The position numbers and the translations under genes were made by a program. Shown in pieces: positions 7,463-16,557 of a stretch of DNA of 64,000 nt; position 1 is the stretch's first letter, and every line of letters starts with the position of its first letter. Source of the DNA: Kineococcus gynurae (GTDB taxonomy: Bacteria; Actinomycetota; Actinomycetes; Actinomycetales; Kineococcaceae); NCBI RefSeq assembly GCF_050871315.1, contig NZ_JBJLRE010000008.1; one strand, 5' to 3'. Below the pieces are notes generated by a model, which was not told the origin of the DNA, searched no databases, and saw only the letters and a program-made list of their open reading frames with translations.

Positions 7463-8812
7463 TCAGGCTCCCCTCGAATCCGTGCCCTCGACCCGCATGA
7501 CACCGGCGACGGAGTCCACGCTGTCCAGCTTCTGCAGTTCCTCGACCGTGGTCGAGAGCGCCGCGTCGGTCGCGGCGTGCGTCGTGACGACCAGGACGGC
7601 CCGGTCGACGCCGTCGTCGCCGGTGACCTGGCGCTGCTGCACCGTCTCGATCGAGACGTCGTGCGCGGCGAAGACCCCGGCGACCTGGGCCAGGACGCCC
7701 GGACGGTCGGCCACGTCGAGCCGCACGTGGTAGCGCGTCACCGTGTCGGCCATGGGCAGCACGGGGAGCTCGGCGTAGGCGTACTCCCCCGGGCCCCGTC
7801 CGCCGGCCCGGCGGTGGCGGGCCACGGCGACGACGTCGCCCAGCACGGCACTGGCGGTCGGCTGCCCGCCGGCCCCGGGGCCGTAGAACATGAGCTGCCC
7901 GGCGCCGGTCGCCTCGACGAAGACGGCGTTGAACGCCTCGCGGACCGAGGCCAGCTGGTGGTCCAGCGGCAGCATGGCCGGGTGCACGCGCACGCTGACG
8001 GCCTCGGCGCCGTCGGCGGTGCGGGAGCGCTCGCAGATCGAGAGCAGCTTGATGACGCAGCCCTGCTGCTGGGCGGCGAGCACGTCGGCGGAGGAGACCT
8101 CGGAGATCCCCTCGCGGTGGACGTCGTCGAGGCTGACCCGCGTGTGGAACGCCAGCGAGGCGAGGATCGCGGCCTTGGCGGCGGCGTCGAAGCCGTCGAC
8201 GTCGGCGGTCGGGTCGGCCTCGGCGTAACCCAGGGCCTGCGCCTGCTCGAGGGCGTCGGCGAAGCTCTGCCCGGTCGAGTCCATCTTGTCGAGCATGTAG
8301 TTCGTCGTGCCGTTGACGATCCCGAGCACGCGCTCGATCTGGTCCCCCGCCAGCGACTCGCGGATCGGGCGCAGCAGCGGGATCGCCCCGGCCACGGAGG
8401 CCTCGTAGTACAGGTCGACGCCGTGCCGGGCGGCGGCCTCGTAGAGGGTCGGGCCGTCGGCGGCCAGCAGCGCCTTGTTGGCGGTGACCACGCCGGCCCC
8501 GTGCTCCATGGCCCGCAGCATCAGCGACCGGGCGGGCTCGATCCCGCCGATGACCTCCACGACGATGTCGGCCCGGGTGACCAGGTCCTCGGCGTCGGTG
8601 GTGAACAGCGCGGGGTCGACGTCGAGGTCGCGCTCGCGCCCCAGCCGTCGCACGGCGATGCCGATGAGCTCCAGGGGGGCTCCGACCCGGGCGGCGAAGT
8701 CCGCCGCGTTCGTCGTCAGCGCGCGGGCGACCTCGGTCCCCACCACACCGCAGCCCAGCAGCGCGACCTTCAGCGGCTTCACCGCAGTCGTCCCCTCACC
8801 GTTCGTCGTCAT
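7463..8812 (-). CDS. hom: Homoserine dehydrogenase with ACT domain
   Basis: NAD(P)H-dependent reduction of aspartate semialdehyde to homoserine, the branch point to threonine and methionine. 449 residues. N-terminal Rossmann fold (VALLGCGVVGTEVA), the catalytic region (ANKALLA, YEASVAGAIPLLRP, VNGTTNYML), then a C-terminal ACT domain (YHVRLDVADRPGVLAQVAGV, about residues 350-430). In this family the ACT domain gives threonine feedback inhibition. The ATG at 8812 begins MTTNGEG. It lies 43 bp after lysA and one base before thrC, so the group is probably one transcript. Confidence 0.95.
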   Translation of the reverse strand: MTTNGEGTTAVKPLKVALLGCGVVGTEVARALTTNAADFAARVGAPLELIGIAVRRLGRERDLDVDPALFTTDAEDLVTRADIVVEVIGGIEPARSLMLRAMEHGAGVVTANKALLAADGPTLYEAAARHGVDLYYEASVAGAIPLLRPIRESLAGDQIERVLGIVNGTTNYMLDKMDSTGQSFADALEQAQALGYAEADPTADVDGFDAAAKAAILASLAFHTRVSLDDVHREGISEVSSADVLAAQQQGCVIKLLSICERSRTADGAEAVSVRVHPAMLPLDHQLASVREAFNAVFVEATGAGQLMFYGPGAGGQPTASAVLGDVVAVARHRRAGGRGPGEYAYAELPVLPMADTVTRYHVRLDVADRPGVLAQVAGVFAAHDVSIETVQQRQVTGDDGVDRAVLVVTTHAATDAALSTTVEELQKLDSVDSVAGVMRVEGTDSRGA

Positions 8813-8855
8813 GTCCGCCAACCCTCTCACCCCGACGACCTCCGTCGGATCACGC

Positions 8856-10289
8856 TCAGCCCGCGTCCAGCGCCAGCAGGTCCTCGGGCGTCTCGCGCCG
8901 CACCAGCAACCGGGCCACCCCGTCGCGCACGGCGACGACGGCCGGACGCGGCACCTGGTTGTAGTTGCTGGCCATGCTCCGGCAGTAGGCGCCCGTCCCG
9001 GGCACGGCCAGGAGGTCACCGGCCCCGGCGTCGGACGGCAGGAACTCGTCCTTCACGACGACGTCGCCGCTCTCGCAGTGCTTGCCCACGACGCGGGAGA
9101 GCACCCCGGGGGCCTGCGAGGCGCGCGAGGCCAGCGTCGCGGAGTAGTCGGCGTCGTAGAGGGCCGTGCGGATGTTGTCGCTCATCCCCCCGTCGACGGA
9201 GACGTAGCGCCGCGAGGTGCCGCCCTCCAGCGCGACGTCCTTGACCGCACCGACCTCGTAGAGCGTGAAGGTCGAGGGACCCGAGATCGCCCGGCCGGGC
9301 TCGACGGACACCTTGGGCACGGCCACGCCCTGGACCAGGCACTCGCGCGCGACGATCTCGGCGAGCCTCGTCGCGATCCGCTCCGGCGCCAACGGGGTGT
9401 GCTCGGAGGTGTAGGCCATGCCGAAACCCCCGCCCAGGTCGATCTCGGGGAGGGTGACGCCGTAGGAGTGCTCGATGCGGGCGTGAAGCTCGAGCAGCCG
9501 TCGGGCCGACACCTCGAACCCGCCCAGGTCGAAGATCTGCGACCCGATGTGGCTGTGCAGCCCGCGCAGCGACAGCTCGGGCCGGGCCAGGACGGCCTCG
9601 ACGGCGGTCAGCGCCTGGCCCCCGGCCAGGGACAGCCCGAACTTCTGGTCCTCGTGGGCGGTCGCGATGTAGGAGTGCGTGTGCGCCTCGACCCCGACGG
9701 TGACCCGGATGAAGACGGGGGCCACGACGTCCAGCTCGCGGGCCACGTCGGCGACCAGGTCGATCTCGCCGAGGGAGTCCAGCACGATCCGCCCGACCCC
9801 GGCGGTCAACGCCGCGTGGATCTCCGAACGGGACTTGTTGTTGCCGTGCAGCGCGATCCGCTCCCCCGGCACCCCGCCGCGCAGTCCCAGCGCGAGTTCC
9901 CCACCGCTGGCGGTGTCGAGGTTCAGACCGTCCTCGGAGATCCAGCGGGCCACCCCGGTGGCGATGAAACTCTTCGCCGCGTAGTAGACGTCGGCCCCGC
10001 CGCAGAGGTCGGCGAACGCGGTCGCGAACGCGTCGCGGAACTGCGCGGCCCGGGCCCGGAAGTCCTCCTCGTCCAGCACGTACAACGGCGTGCCGAACTG
10101 CTCCACGAGCTCGGCGACCGCGATGCCGCCGACCTGCAGCGAGCCGTCGGCACCGCGGGTGACGGTGCGGGCCCACAGCTGCGGGAGGAGTTCGTTGACG
10201 TCCGCCGGCGGGGTCAGCCAGGCGGGGACGACGGCGGTCGCCCCGTTGTGGGGGGCGTGCAGGGCGCCCGCCTCGTGGGAATGGGCCAT
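8856..10289 (-). CDS. lysA: Diaminopimelate decarboxylase
   Basis: PLP enzyme making L-lysine from meso-diaminopimelate, the last step of lysine synthesis. 477 residues, with an N-terminal extension of about 30 residues as in other actinobacteria. The Schiff-base lysine is Lys106 (YYAAKSF). Further family motifs are HSHIGSQI, the phosphate loop LGGGFGMAYT, EPGRAI, CESGDV and GAYCRSMASNYN. The start is ATG at 10289. It is tightly followed by hom and preceded by argS 35 bp upstream, the common actinobacterial order. Confidence 0.96.
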   Translation of the reverse strand: MAHSHEAGALHAPHNGATAVVPAWLTPPADVNELLPQLWARTVTRGADGSLQVGGIAVAELVEQFGTPLYVLDEEDFRARAAQFRDAFATAFADLCGGADVYYAAKSFIATGVARWISEDGLNLDTASGGELALGLRGGVPGERIALHGNNKSRSEIHAALTAGVGRIVLDSLGEIDLVADVARELDVVAPVFIRVTVGVEAHTHSYIATAHEDQKFGLSLAGGQALTAVEAVLARPELSLRGLHSHIGSQIFDLGGFEVSARRLLELHARIEHSYGVTLPEIDLGGGFGMAYTSEHTPLAPERIATRLAEIVARECLVQGVAVPKVSVEPGRAISGPSTFTLYEVGAVKDVALEGGTSRRYVSVDGGMSDNIRTALYDADYSATLASRASQAPGVLSRVVGKHCESGDVVVKDEFLPSDAGAGDLLAVPGTGAYCRSMASNYNQVPRPAVVAVRDGVARLLVRRETPEDLLALDAG

Positions 10290-10324
10290 CTCGTCGTCTC
10301 AGCTCCGTCGTGCTCGTCCGGCGG

Positions 10325-11989
10325 TCACATGCGGTCCGGGGCCGAGACCCCGAGCAGCCCCAGGCCCGAGGCCAGGACCTGCCGCGTGGCGTCGCTCACC
10401 CACAGGCGGGTGCGGTGCACGTCGGACACCTCGTCGTCGGCCCGCGGGGTGATGCGGCAGGCGTCGTAGAACTTGTGGAACCGGCCCGAGAGTTCCTCGA
10501 GGTAGCGCGCGACCCGGTGCGGCTCACGCAGTTCCGCGGCCCGGGCGACGACGGCCGGGTACTCGGCCAGCGCCGCCAGCAGCAGCGACTCCGTCTCGTC
10601 GGTGAGCAGCGAGGGATCGAACGCGTCCGCGCGGCGCACGCCGGCGCCCTCGGCGTTGACCGCCACGTTGGCCGTGCGGGCGTGCGCGTACTGCACGTAG
10701 TAGACGGGATTGTCGTTGCTGCGCCTGGTGAGCAGGTCCAGGTCGATGTCGATCTGCTGGTCGACGCTGGAGCGCACCAGGGCGTAGCGGGCCGCGTCGA
10801 CCCCGACGGCGGAGACGAGGTCCTCCATCGTCACGACGGTCCCGGCCCGCTTCGACATGCGGACCGGGGTGCCCTCGCGGACGAGGTTCACCAGCTGCCC
10901 GATGAGGATCTCGAGGTTCACGCCCGGCTCGTCACCGAACGCGGCGCACATCGCCATCATCCGGCCGATGTAGCCGTGGTGGTCGGCGCCGAGCATGAGC
11001 ACGCACCGGTCGAACCCGCGCTCGCGCTTGTCCAGGTAGTAGGCGAGGTCGCCGGAGATGTAGGCGGGGTTCCCGTCGGACTTGACGACGACGCGGTCCT
11101 TGTCGTCACCGAAGTCGCTGGTGCGCAACCAGGTCGCTCCGTCGGCGGTGTAGATGCGGCCGAGGTCGCGCAGCTTCTCGACCGCGCGCCCGACCGCGCC
11201 GGAGGTGTGCAGGGAGTCCTCGTGGAAGTACACGTCGAACTCGACGCCGAAGTCGGCCAGGCTGGTCCGGATCTCGGCGAACATCAGCTCCACGCCGACA
11301 CGCCGGAACGTCTCCTGCTGCTCGGCCGGGGGCCGCGACAGCACGTCCGGCTCCTGGGCGATGACCTGGGCGGCGATGTCGGCGATGTACTGCCCGCCGT
11401 AGCCGTCCTCGGGCGCGGGCTCGTCGTGCGCACGAGCCATCAGCGACCGCGCGAAACGGTCGATCTGGGCGCCGTGGTCGTTGAAGTAGTACTCGCGGGT
11501 GACCTCGGCCCCCGACGCCTGCAGCAGGCGGGCGAGCGAGTCGCCGACCGCGGCCCAGCGGGTGCCCCCGAGGTGGATGGGGCCGGTCGGGTTGGCCGAG
11601 ACGAACTCGAGGTTGATCTTCTGCCCGGCCGCCGCCGCACCGCGTCCGTAGGCCGCCCCCGCCTCGACGATGGTGCGGGCCAGCTCGCCGGCCGCCGCCG
11701 CGTCCAGGGTCACGTTGAGGAAGCCCGGCCCGGCGACGTCGACCGCCTTCACGCCGGCGACGGCGCGCAACCGGGCGGCGACCACGTCGGCCACGGCCCG
11801 CGGCGGCATCTGCGCCTTCTTGGCGACCTGGAGGGCGACGTTGGTGGCCCAGTCCCCGTGCTCCCGGTTCTTCGGGCGCTCCACCCGCACCTCGGCGGGC
11901 AGGTCGGCCGCCGCCAGCGACACCTCGCCCGCCTCGACGGCGGCGGTCAGGGCGGCCTTGAGCGCCTCGGAGAGCTGGTCGGGGGTCAC
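10325..11989 (-). CDS. argS: Arginyl-tRNA synthetase
   Basis: Class I synthetase charging tRNA-Arg. 554 residues from the GTG at 11989. The N-terminal Add1 tRNA-binding domain is followed by the HIGH-equivalent HLGG in SANPTGPIHLGGTRWAAVGD, the MSKRAG form of KMSKS, and the C-terminal all-helical DALR anticodon domain (VQYAHART, then YLEELSGRFHKFYD). The reading frame extends upstream without homology. The GTG lacks a clear SD, but a TAGTCT -10-like element (complement of 11998-12003) ends 8 bases before it, so a nearly leaderless message is likely. It is divergent from a tRNA-Arg gene. Confidence 0.95.
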   Translation of the reverse strand: MTPDQLSEALKAALTAAVEAGEVSLAAADLPAEVRVERPKNREHGDWATNVALQVAKKAQMPPRAVADVVAARLRAVAGVKAVDVAGPGFLNVTLDAAAAGELARTIVEAGAAYGRGAAAAGQKINLEFVSANPTGPIHLGGTRWAAVGDSLARLLQASGAEVTREYYFNDHGAQIDRFARSLMARAHDEPAPEDGYGGQYIADIAAQVIAQEPDVLSRPPAEQQETFRRVGVELMFAEIRTSLADFGVEFDVYFHEDSLHTSGAVGRAVEKLRDLGRIYTADGATWLRTSDFGDDKDRVVVKSDGNPAYISGDLAYYLDKRERGFDRCVLMLGADHHGYIGRMMAMCAAFGDEPGVNLEILIGQLVNLVREGTPVRMSKRAGTVVTMEDLVSAVGVDAARYALVRSSVDQQIDIDLDLLTRRSNDNPVYYVQYAHARTANVAVNAEGAGVRRADAFDPSLLTDETESLLLAALAEYPAVVARAAELREPHRVARYLEELSGRFHKFYDACRITPRADDEVSDVHRTRLWVSDATRQVLASGLGLLGVSAPDRM

Positions 11990-12105
11990 GAGAGACCAGA
12001 CTACCGGGGGCGCAGCCGCTCTCCGCGCGCCCTGCGGGACCCGCGCCCGGGGCGGGTGGTCGGGGGCGCGGCCGTGCGCTGGTAGTGTTCTCGACGTTCG
12101 ACCAA

Positions 12106-12177
12106 GCCCCCGTAGCTCAGCGGATAGAGCATCGGCCTCCGGAGCCGTGTGCGCAGGTTCGAGTCCTGCCGGGGGCA
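12106..12177 (+). tRNA. tRNA-Arg (anticodon CCG)
   Basis: The full cloverleaf folds by hand: acceptor GCCCCCG/CGGGGGC, D arm GCTC...GAGC, anticodon loop CTCCGGA with CCG (reads CGG), a 4-nt variable loop GTGC, and T arm GCAGG-TTCGAGT-CCTGC, then discriminator A. The outermost anticodon-stem pair (27-43) is T-T rather than paired. CCA is not encoded. A TAGTGT -10-like box at 12083-12088 suggests the promoter. It lies next to the gene of its synthetase, argS. Confidence 0.95.
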
Positions 12178-12192
12178 CCCACGATCACGGAC

Positions 12193-12233
12193 GAAGCCCG
12201 CGAGCAGGCCCGACGGCCCGCTCGACGGGCTTC
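12193..12233 (+). terminator. Terminator of tRNA-Arg
   Basis: Inverted repeat GAAGCCCG-CGAGC ... GCTCG-A-CGGGCTTC (one bulged A) followed by TTCTCG, 16 bp after the tRNA end. Confidence 0.7.
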
Positions 12234-12255
12234 TTCTCGTCCGGGGCCGCGCGGC

Positions 12256-12681
12256 TCAGACGCCGGTCGGGATCCGGCACCACACCGTCGTCGTGCCGGC
12301 GGCGACGTCGCGACCCCAGTCCGAGGACAGCGCCTCGACGAGCCGCAACCCGCGGCCCCCGGTGGCGGCGGGCCCGGCCTGACGCAGGACGAGGGCGCCC
12401 GAGCCGTGGTCGCTCACCCGCACATGCACCTCCCCCGCGGCCGGCTCGACGGTGACCCGCACGGGACCGGCGCCATGCACGACCGCGTTGGTCACCAGCT
12501 CGCTGGCCAGCAGCAGGACGACGTCGACGGTCGGGGCGGGCAGCCGGAGCTCGGCGCAGTAGTGGCGCAGGGCCGCCCGCGCCCGTCGCGCGGCGTCCAG
12601 GCCCTCGCCCGGTTCGAGATCGAACCGGGGCCGCCCTCCGCGCCCCTCGACGGGGCCTCCCGTCGTCCCGTGCGGCTGCAC
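12256..12681 (-). CDS. RsbW/SpoIIAB-like ATP-binding regulatory protein
   Basis: 141 residues, a lone GHKL ATPase domain of the anti-sigma-factor/serine-kinase type that is abundant in actinobacteria. The N-box ASELVTNAVVHG (residues 59-70), the G1-like SDHGSG (90-95) and the G2-like GGRGLRLVEAL (108-118) are visible. No STAS antagonist or sigma-factor gene is adjacent, so the partner is unknown. The GTG at 12681 follows a GGGGGGA purine run. It lies 107 bp after the GNAT gene on the same strand. Confidence 0.8.
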   Translation of the reverse strand: MQPHGTTGGPVEGRGGRPRFDLEPGEGLDAARRARAALRHYCAELRLPAPTVDVVLLLASELVTNAVVHGAGPVRVTVEPAAGEVHVRVSDHGSGALVLRQAGPAATGGRGLRLVEALSSDWGRDVAAGTTTVWCRIPTGV

Positions 12682-12788
12682 GTCGTCCCCCCGCCCGCGT
12701 TCGCCGGATCGTGCGACCCGACGAGGTCCACTGAACGACGGGTCGGGGAAGACCGCACCCCCGGGCGCCGACGCACCGCTCTGCCGGC

Positions 12789-13367
12789 TCAGCGCAGGTC
12801 GTGGCGCAGCAGCACGCGGGGGAACCCGTCCAGCACGGACGTGGTGGTGGTGACGAACTCGAAACCGTTGGCCTCGAACAGCTTCCGGGTGCCCACGTAG
12901 GCCATCGTCAGGTTGACCCGCCTGCCCTCGTTGTCGACGGGGTAGGCCTCGACCGCGGGGGCGCCGTGCTCGCGGGCGACCTCGACGGCCCCGCGCACGA
13001 GCGCGTGCGCGATCCCCCGGCCGCGGTGGCCCGGCCGGACCCGGACGCACCAGAGCGACCACACGTCGAGGTCGTCGACGTGCGGGATCCGTCGGTTGCG
13101 GGCGAACGTCGTGGCCGAGCGCGGGTGGATGCCCGCCCAGCCGACCACGTCCTCGCCGTCGTGGGCGAGCACCCCGGGCGGGACGTCCTGCGCCAGCAGC
13201 GCCCGGACCCGCTCCCCGCGCGCGGGGCCGGCCAGCGCCTGGTTCTCCTTCGAGGGGATGCGGTAGCTGAGGCACCAGCAGACGTTCGCGTCGGGCCGCT
13301 TCGGGCCGACCATGGTCGCCACGTCGGCGAAGGAACCCGGTCCGGCGGCGGTCACCACGAGGCTCAT
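12789..13367 (-). CDS. GNAT-family N-acetyltransferase
   Basis: 192 residues from ATG 13367 (MSLVVTAAG). It carries the acetyl-CoA pyrophosphate loop VRPGHRGRGIAHALV and the preceding beta strand WSLWCVRV, with a late NGFEFV segment typical of GNATs. The N-terminal half contains CWCLSYRIPSKENQA, a stretch found in a group of uncharacterised actinobacterial GNATs. The acceptor substrate is unknown. The gene runs in the same direction as the RsbW-like gene. Confidence 0.8.
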   Translation of the reverse strand: MSLVVTAAGPGSFADVATMVGPKRPDANVCWCLSYRIPSKENQALAGPARGERVRALLAQDVPPGVLAHDGEDVVGWAGIHPRSATTFARNRRIPHVDDLDVWSLWCVRVRPGHRGRGIAHALVRGAVEVAREHGAPAVEAYPVDNEGRRVNLTMAYVGTRKLFEANGFEFVTTTTSVLDGFPRVLLRHDLR

Positions 13368-13422
13368 GGACCCAGGGTGCTGCCACCGGGCACCGTCGTC
13401 GAGGGCCCACCCGACGGTGTGC

Positions 13423-14178
13423 TCACCGGTCCAGCCCACCGACCAGGAGCAGCCCCAGGGCCAGAGCGTTGACGGTGACGTGGACGCCCACCGACGGCCA
13501 GGTGGAACCCGTCCGCTCCCGCAGCCAGGCCAGCGGCAGGGTGGCCGCCCACACGGTCACCCAGGCGGCGGGCTGCCACAGGTGGTAGGCGGCGAATAGG
13601 GCGCTGCCGCCCACGACGCGCCCCCACAACCCGCCGGGCAGCAGCGGTTGGAGCAGCCCCCGGAACAGCACCTCCTCCACGACCGGTCCGAGCAGCACCG
13701 CCACCAGCACCCAGAGCACGAGCAGCGACGCGCGGTGCTCCGTGCCACCGGTCGCGGGAACGCCCGCCGAGGGCCACGCCGAGAACCATCCGAGCCGGCG
13801 CAGGACGTCCTCCACGGGGAGTCCGACGACGGGCAGCACCATCCCGGCCAGGAGGGCGGTCAGGCCGAGCCGGAGACCTTGCCCGCGAGCAGGGCGGACC
13901 AGGCCGAGGCGGGCACGGATCCGCGCCCGGTCGGTCGGGGTCGGACCCCTCCTGGTGAGCAGTCCTTCGACCCGCAGCCGGTGTCGCAGCAGCAGTGTGG
14001 CGACCACCGGGAGCACCAGCCCCACGACGAGGAGCAGGAACGCGACCGGTGGCCCGCCCGCCCGGGGGAGGGCGGTCAGCAGGAGGAGCCACGGGAGCAG
14101 GACGGCGAGGCCGGCGACGAGGTGGTGGCCGAGCACGACGGAGAGGCCGGTGGTGGGACGCGGTGTGGTGATCGTCAT
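13423..14178 (-). CDS. CPBP-family intramembrane glutamic endopeptidase
   Basis: 251 residues with about six to seven hydrophobic segments. CPBP (Abi/CAAX-protease-like) motifs are present: EExxxR as Glu168-Glu169...Arg173 in GPVVEEVLFRGLL, His199 in AAYHLW, and the HxxxN of HVTVNAL (233-237). Roles known for the family include prenyl-protein processing, bacteriocin self-immunity and membrane-protein turnover; which applies is unknown. The ATG at 14178 (MTITTPRP) is preferred over the longer frame. It is divergent from a winged-helix regulator with an inverted repeat between them. Confidence 0.8.
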   Translation of the reverse strand: MTITTPRPTTGLSVVLGHHLVAGLAVLLPWLLLLTALPRAGGPPVAFLLLVVGLVLPVVATLLLRHRLRVEGLLTRRGPTPTDRARIRARLGLVRPARGQGLRLGLTALLAGMVLPVVGLPVEDVLRRLGWFSAWPSAGVPATGGTEHRASLLVLWVLVAVLLGPVVEEVLFRGLLQPLLPGGLWGRVVGGSALFAAYHLWQPAAWVTVWAATLPLAWLRERTGSTWPSVGVHVTVNALALGLLLVGGLDR

Positions 14179-14198
14179 GAGGGGCAGGCTGCGTCGCC

Positions 14199-14234
14199 CC
14201 CGACTCAGCCCGGGAGGGAGCGCCCTGAGTCGGG
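14199..14234. promoter_or_regulatory. Inverted repeat in the CPBP protease / regulator divergent gap
   Basis: Perfect 10-bp arms CCCGACTCAG (14199-14208) and CTGAGTCGGG (14225-14234), 16-bp spacer, centred in the 106-bp divergent intergenic region. It fits an operator for the neighbouring winged-helix protein acting on both genes, or a leader hairpin. Confidence 0.5.
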
Positions 14235-14284
14235 CGGCCCTAACGTCACGGCCCGACGCAACCGCCGAGCGAGGGAGCACCACC

Positions 14285-14974
14285 ATGAGCACGCCGACCG
14301 CCTCGCCATCGTCTTCCGGGCCCGCGGACGAGGTGCGGCTGCACGACGTGGCCGCCGTCCGGGCCCTGCTCGACGCGCGCACCCGTCAGGTCTTGGCGGT
14401 CTTCTGCGGACGGTCGGTCGAGACCGCCCGCGCAGCCGCCGAGCTGGGGTGGACCACCGAGCGCACGGCCCACCACGTGACCCGGCTGCACCGGCTCGGG
14501 GTGCTGCGCGAGGTCGCTCGCCGCGAGCACTCCGGACGGGCGGTGATCAGTTGGACCGCCCCGTCGGTGCTGCGCGGCTCGCTGGACCTGCTGCCGGAGG
14601 CGGACGTGACGGCGGTCTTCGACCAGGTGGACGCCGCGGGACGCCGCCCCTTCCTGCAGGCCCTGTCGCGGGCGGCGCTGCAGCACGGTCTGCTGACCTG
14701 GGACCTTCTGGTGCACCACGGCGAGGAGGGCGGCCCGGTGACAGGGGGCGGTCTGCGCCTGTCGGTCGCCCCGGCCGGGACCCGCTGGCTGCCCGGGGAC
14801 CCCGTCCCCCGGCCCGGCTCGGCCCCGGCGGTGGTGCTCACCTGGCTGCCGCTGGCCCTGGGACCGGAGCAGGCCCGTCGGCTGCAGGCGACGCTGCTGG
14901 AGCTCGCGGCCGAGCAACCGGTCGCCCAGGGGGCACCGACCCACCTCTGCGGGCTGTTCCTCACCCCCTGCTGA
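14285..14974 (+). CDS. ArsR-like winged-helix regulator
   Basis: 229 residues from ATG 14285, with GAGGGAG upstream. The N-terminal winged helix (about 18-95) has LLDARTRQVLAVFCGRSVETARAAAEL, then TTERTAHHVTRLHRLGVLREV and the wing. The remaining 130 residues form an unrecognised domain with paired hydrophobic strands (LTWDLLVHHGEE, VVLTWLPLAL), possibly ligand-binding. Because it is divergent from the CPBP protease across a perfect inverted repeat, it probably regulates that gene and itself. It converges with the FAD oxidoreductase. Confidence 0.75.
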   Translation: MSTPTASPSSSGPADEVRLHDVAAVRALLDARTRQVLAVFCGRSVETARAAAELGWTTERTAHHVTRLHRLGVLREVARREHSGRAVISWTAPSVLRGSLDLLPEADVTAVFDQVDAAGRRPFLQALSRAALQHGLLTWDLLVHHGEEGGPVTGGGLRLSVAPAGTRWLPGDPVPRPGSAPAVVLTWLPLALGPEQARRLQATLLELAAEQPVAQGAPTHLCGLFLTPC

Positions 14975-14986
14975 GGGCGCCACGGC

Positions 14987-16444
14987 TCAGGCCGGGGTGA
15001 GCCCGTCCCGGGCGACGCGGATACCGAAGTGGTGGCGCAGCACGCGGCGGGCGGCGTTGACCCCGCACAGGCCGTGCACCCCAGGCCCGGGGGCGGTCGC
15101 GGCCGAGCACAGGTACACCCCGTCCAGGGGGGTGCGGTAGGGGTCCCAGCGCGGCACCGGACGGAACGCGAGCTGCCACGGGGTCGGTGCGCCGCAGGCG
15201 ATGTCACCCCCGACGAGGGTGGGGTCGTCGGCCGCGAGCGCCGCGGCCCCGAGCGCCGTGCGGGCCAGCACGAGGTCGGAGAAGCCGGGCGCGAACTCCT
15301 CCAGGCGACGCTGGACCGCCTCCCCCGCGTCGGGCACGGACCCGACGGGGACGTGGGCGTAGGTCCACAGGACGTGTCGACCGGCGGGCGCGCGGGTGTC
15401 GTCCACGACCGAGGGCTGCGACACCAGCACGTAGGGGCGCGAGGCGAAGCGGCCGCGGGCCACGGATCGTTCCGCCGCCATCATCTGCGCCCGGTCCCCG
15501 CCGACGTGCACGGTGCCGGCGCGGTCCAGGCCGGGGGCCGCCCAGGGCACCGGTCCGGCGAGCGCGAAGTGCACGGGGCTCGCGGCCCCGCGGTGGCGGT
15601 AGCGGCGCAGGGCGGTCGCGTAGCCGTCGGGGAGGCGGTCCCCGGCCAGGCGCAGGAGGCCGGTGGGGGCGACGTCGAGCAGCACGGCCGTCGTCGGCGG
15701 GAGCTCGCGCAGGTCGGTGACGTCCACGCCGGTCCGTACCCGCCCCCCGTGCGCGAGGAGGTCGGCGACGAGCGCGTCGACGATCGACTGCGACCCGCCG
15801 CGCGGCACGGGCCAGCCCACGCCGTGGGCGAGGGCGGCCAGGACGAGGCCCGCGGCGGCGGGACCGGGGGCGCGGGGTGGGGCGACGGCGTGGGCGGCGA
15901 CCCCGGTGAGCAGCGCGGCGGCCTCCTCGGTCCGGAACCGCAGGTTCCAGGCCGGGCCGCCCTGCTCGACCACTGCGGCGCCGAGGTGGGCGGCCGTCGT
16001 CCAGGCCCGCGCCGGGGGCAGCGAGCGCAGGTCGCCCAGGGCGACCTCGACGAGGCGCGGCCAGGCCCGGGCCAGGGGGCCCAGCAGGGCCCGCCAGGCC
16101 GGACCGTCCACCCCGAGACCCGCCGCCGTGCGGTCCAGGTCGCGGTGGGCGAGCGCGGCGCGACCGCCCTCGAGCGGATGCCCGTAGGCGATGTCGGGGT
16201 GGCGCAGGTCGACCCCGTGGGCGGCGAGGTCGAAGGCCCGGAAGAAGGGCGAGGCGAGGGCCATGGGGTGGACCGCGGAACCGGTGTCGTGCCGGAACCC
16301 GGGGAGCGTGACCTCGCGGGTGCGGGCCCCGCCGCCGGGGGTGGGGGCCCGTTCGAGCACCTCGACCTCGAGCCCCGCGCGGGCCAGGACGACGGCCGCG
16401 GCCAGCCCGTTGGGCCCGGCCCCGACCACGATCGCGTCCGCCAC
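14987..16444 (-). CDS. FAD-dependent oxidoreductase, phytoene-desaturase-like (COG1233)
   Basis: 485 residues. N-terminal dinucleotide-binding motif VVGAGPNGLAAAVVLA (residues 6-21) with acidic ERAP after it, and the C-terminal FAD contact DGVYLCSAATAPGPGVHGLCG. The general shape matches the CrtI/PYROXD2-like family rather than amine oxidases. No carotenoid genes are nearby, so the substrate is unknown. The start is GTG 16444. Its end faces the winged-helix gene 12 bp away. Confidence 0.8.
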   Translation of the reverse strand: MADAIVVGAGPNGLAAAVVLARAGLEVEVLERAPTPGGGARTREVTLPGFRHDTGSAVHPMALASPFFRAFDLAAHGVDLRHPDIAYGHPLEGGRAALAHRDLDRTAAGLGVDGPAWRALLGPLARAWPRLVEVALGDLRSLPPARAWTTAAHLGAAVVEQGGPAWNLRFRTEEAAALLTGVAAHAVAPPRAPGPAAAGLVLAALAHGVGWPVPRGGSQSIVDALVADLLAHGGRVRTGVDVTDLRELPPTTAVLLDVAPTGLLRLAGDRLPDGYATALRRYRHRGAASPVHFALAGPVPWAAPGLDRAGTVHVGGDRAQMMAAERSVARGRFASRPYVLVSQPSVVDDTRAPAGRHVLWTYAHVPVGSVPDAGEAVQRRLEEFAPGFSDLVLARTALGAAALAADDPTLVGGDIACGAPTPWQLAFRPVPRWDPYRTPLDGVYLCSAATAPGPGVHGLCGVNAARRVLRHHFGIRVARDGLTPA

Positions 16445-16557
16445 GCCGTCAGCCTGCCACCCGGGACGCTTCGTGTCGGAGGCGGGTGCTGAGGTGGGCC
16501 CGTCGCCGTGGGGGTCGGGTGGCGACGCGGGTGGACGGCACGGAGGGGCAGGTCGGG

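Noticed and set aside
10580..10600. GTCTCGTCGGTGAG inside argS, resembling the shared 17-bp element.
   Set aside because: It lacks the GATGAGAC half and is explained by coding sequence.
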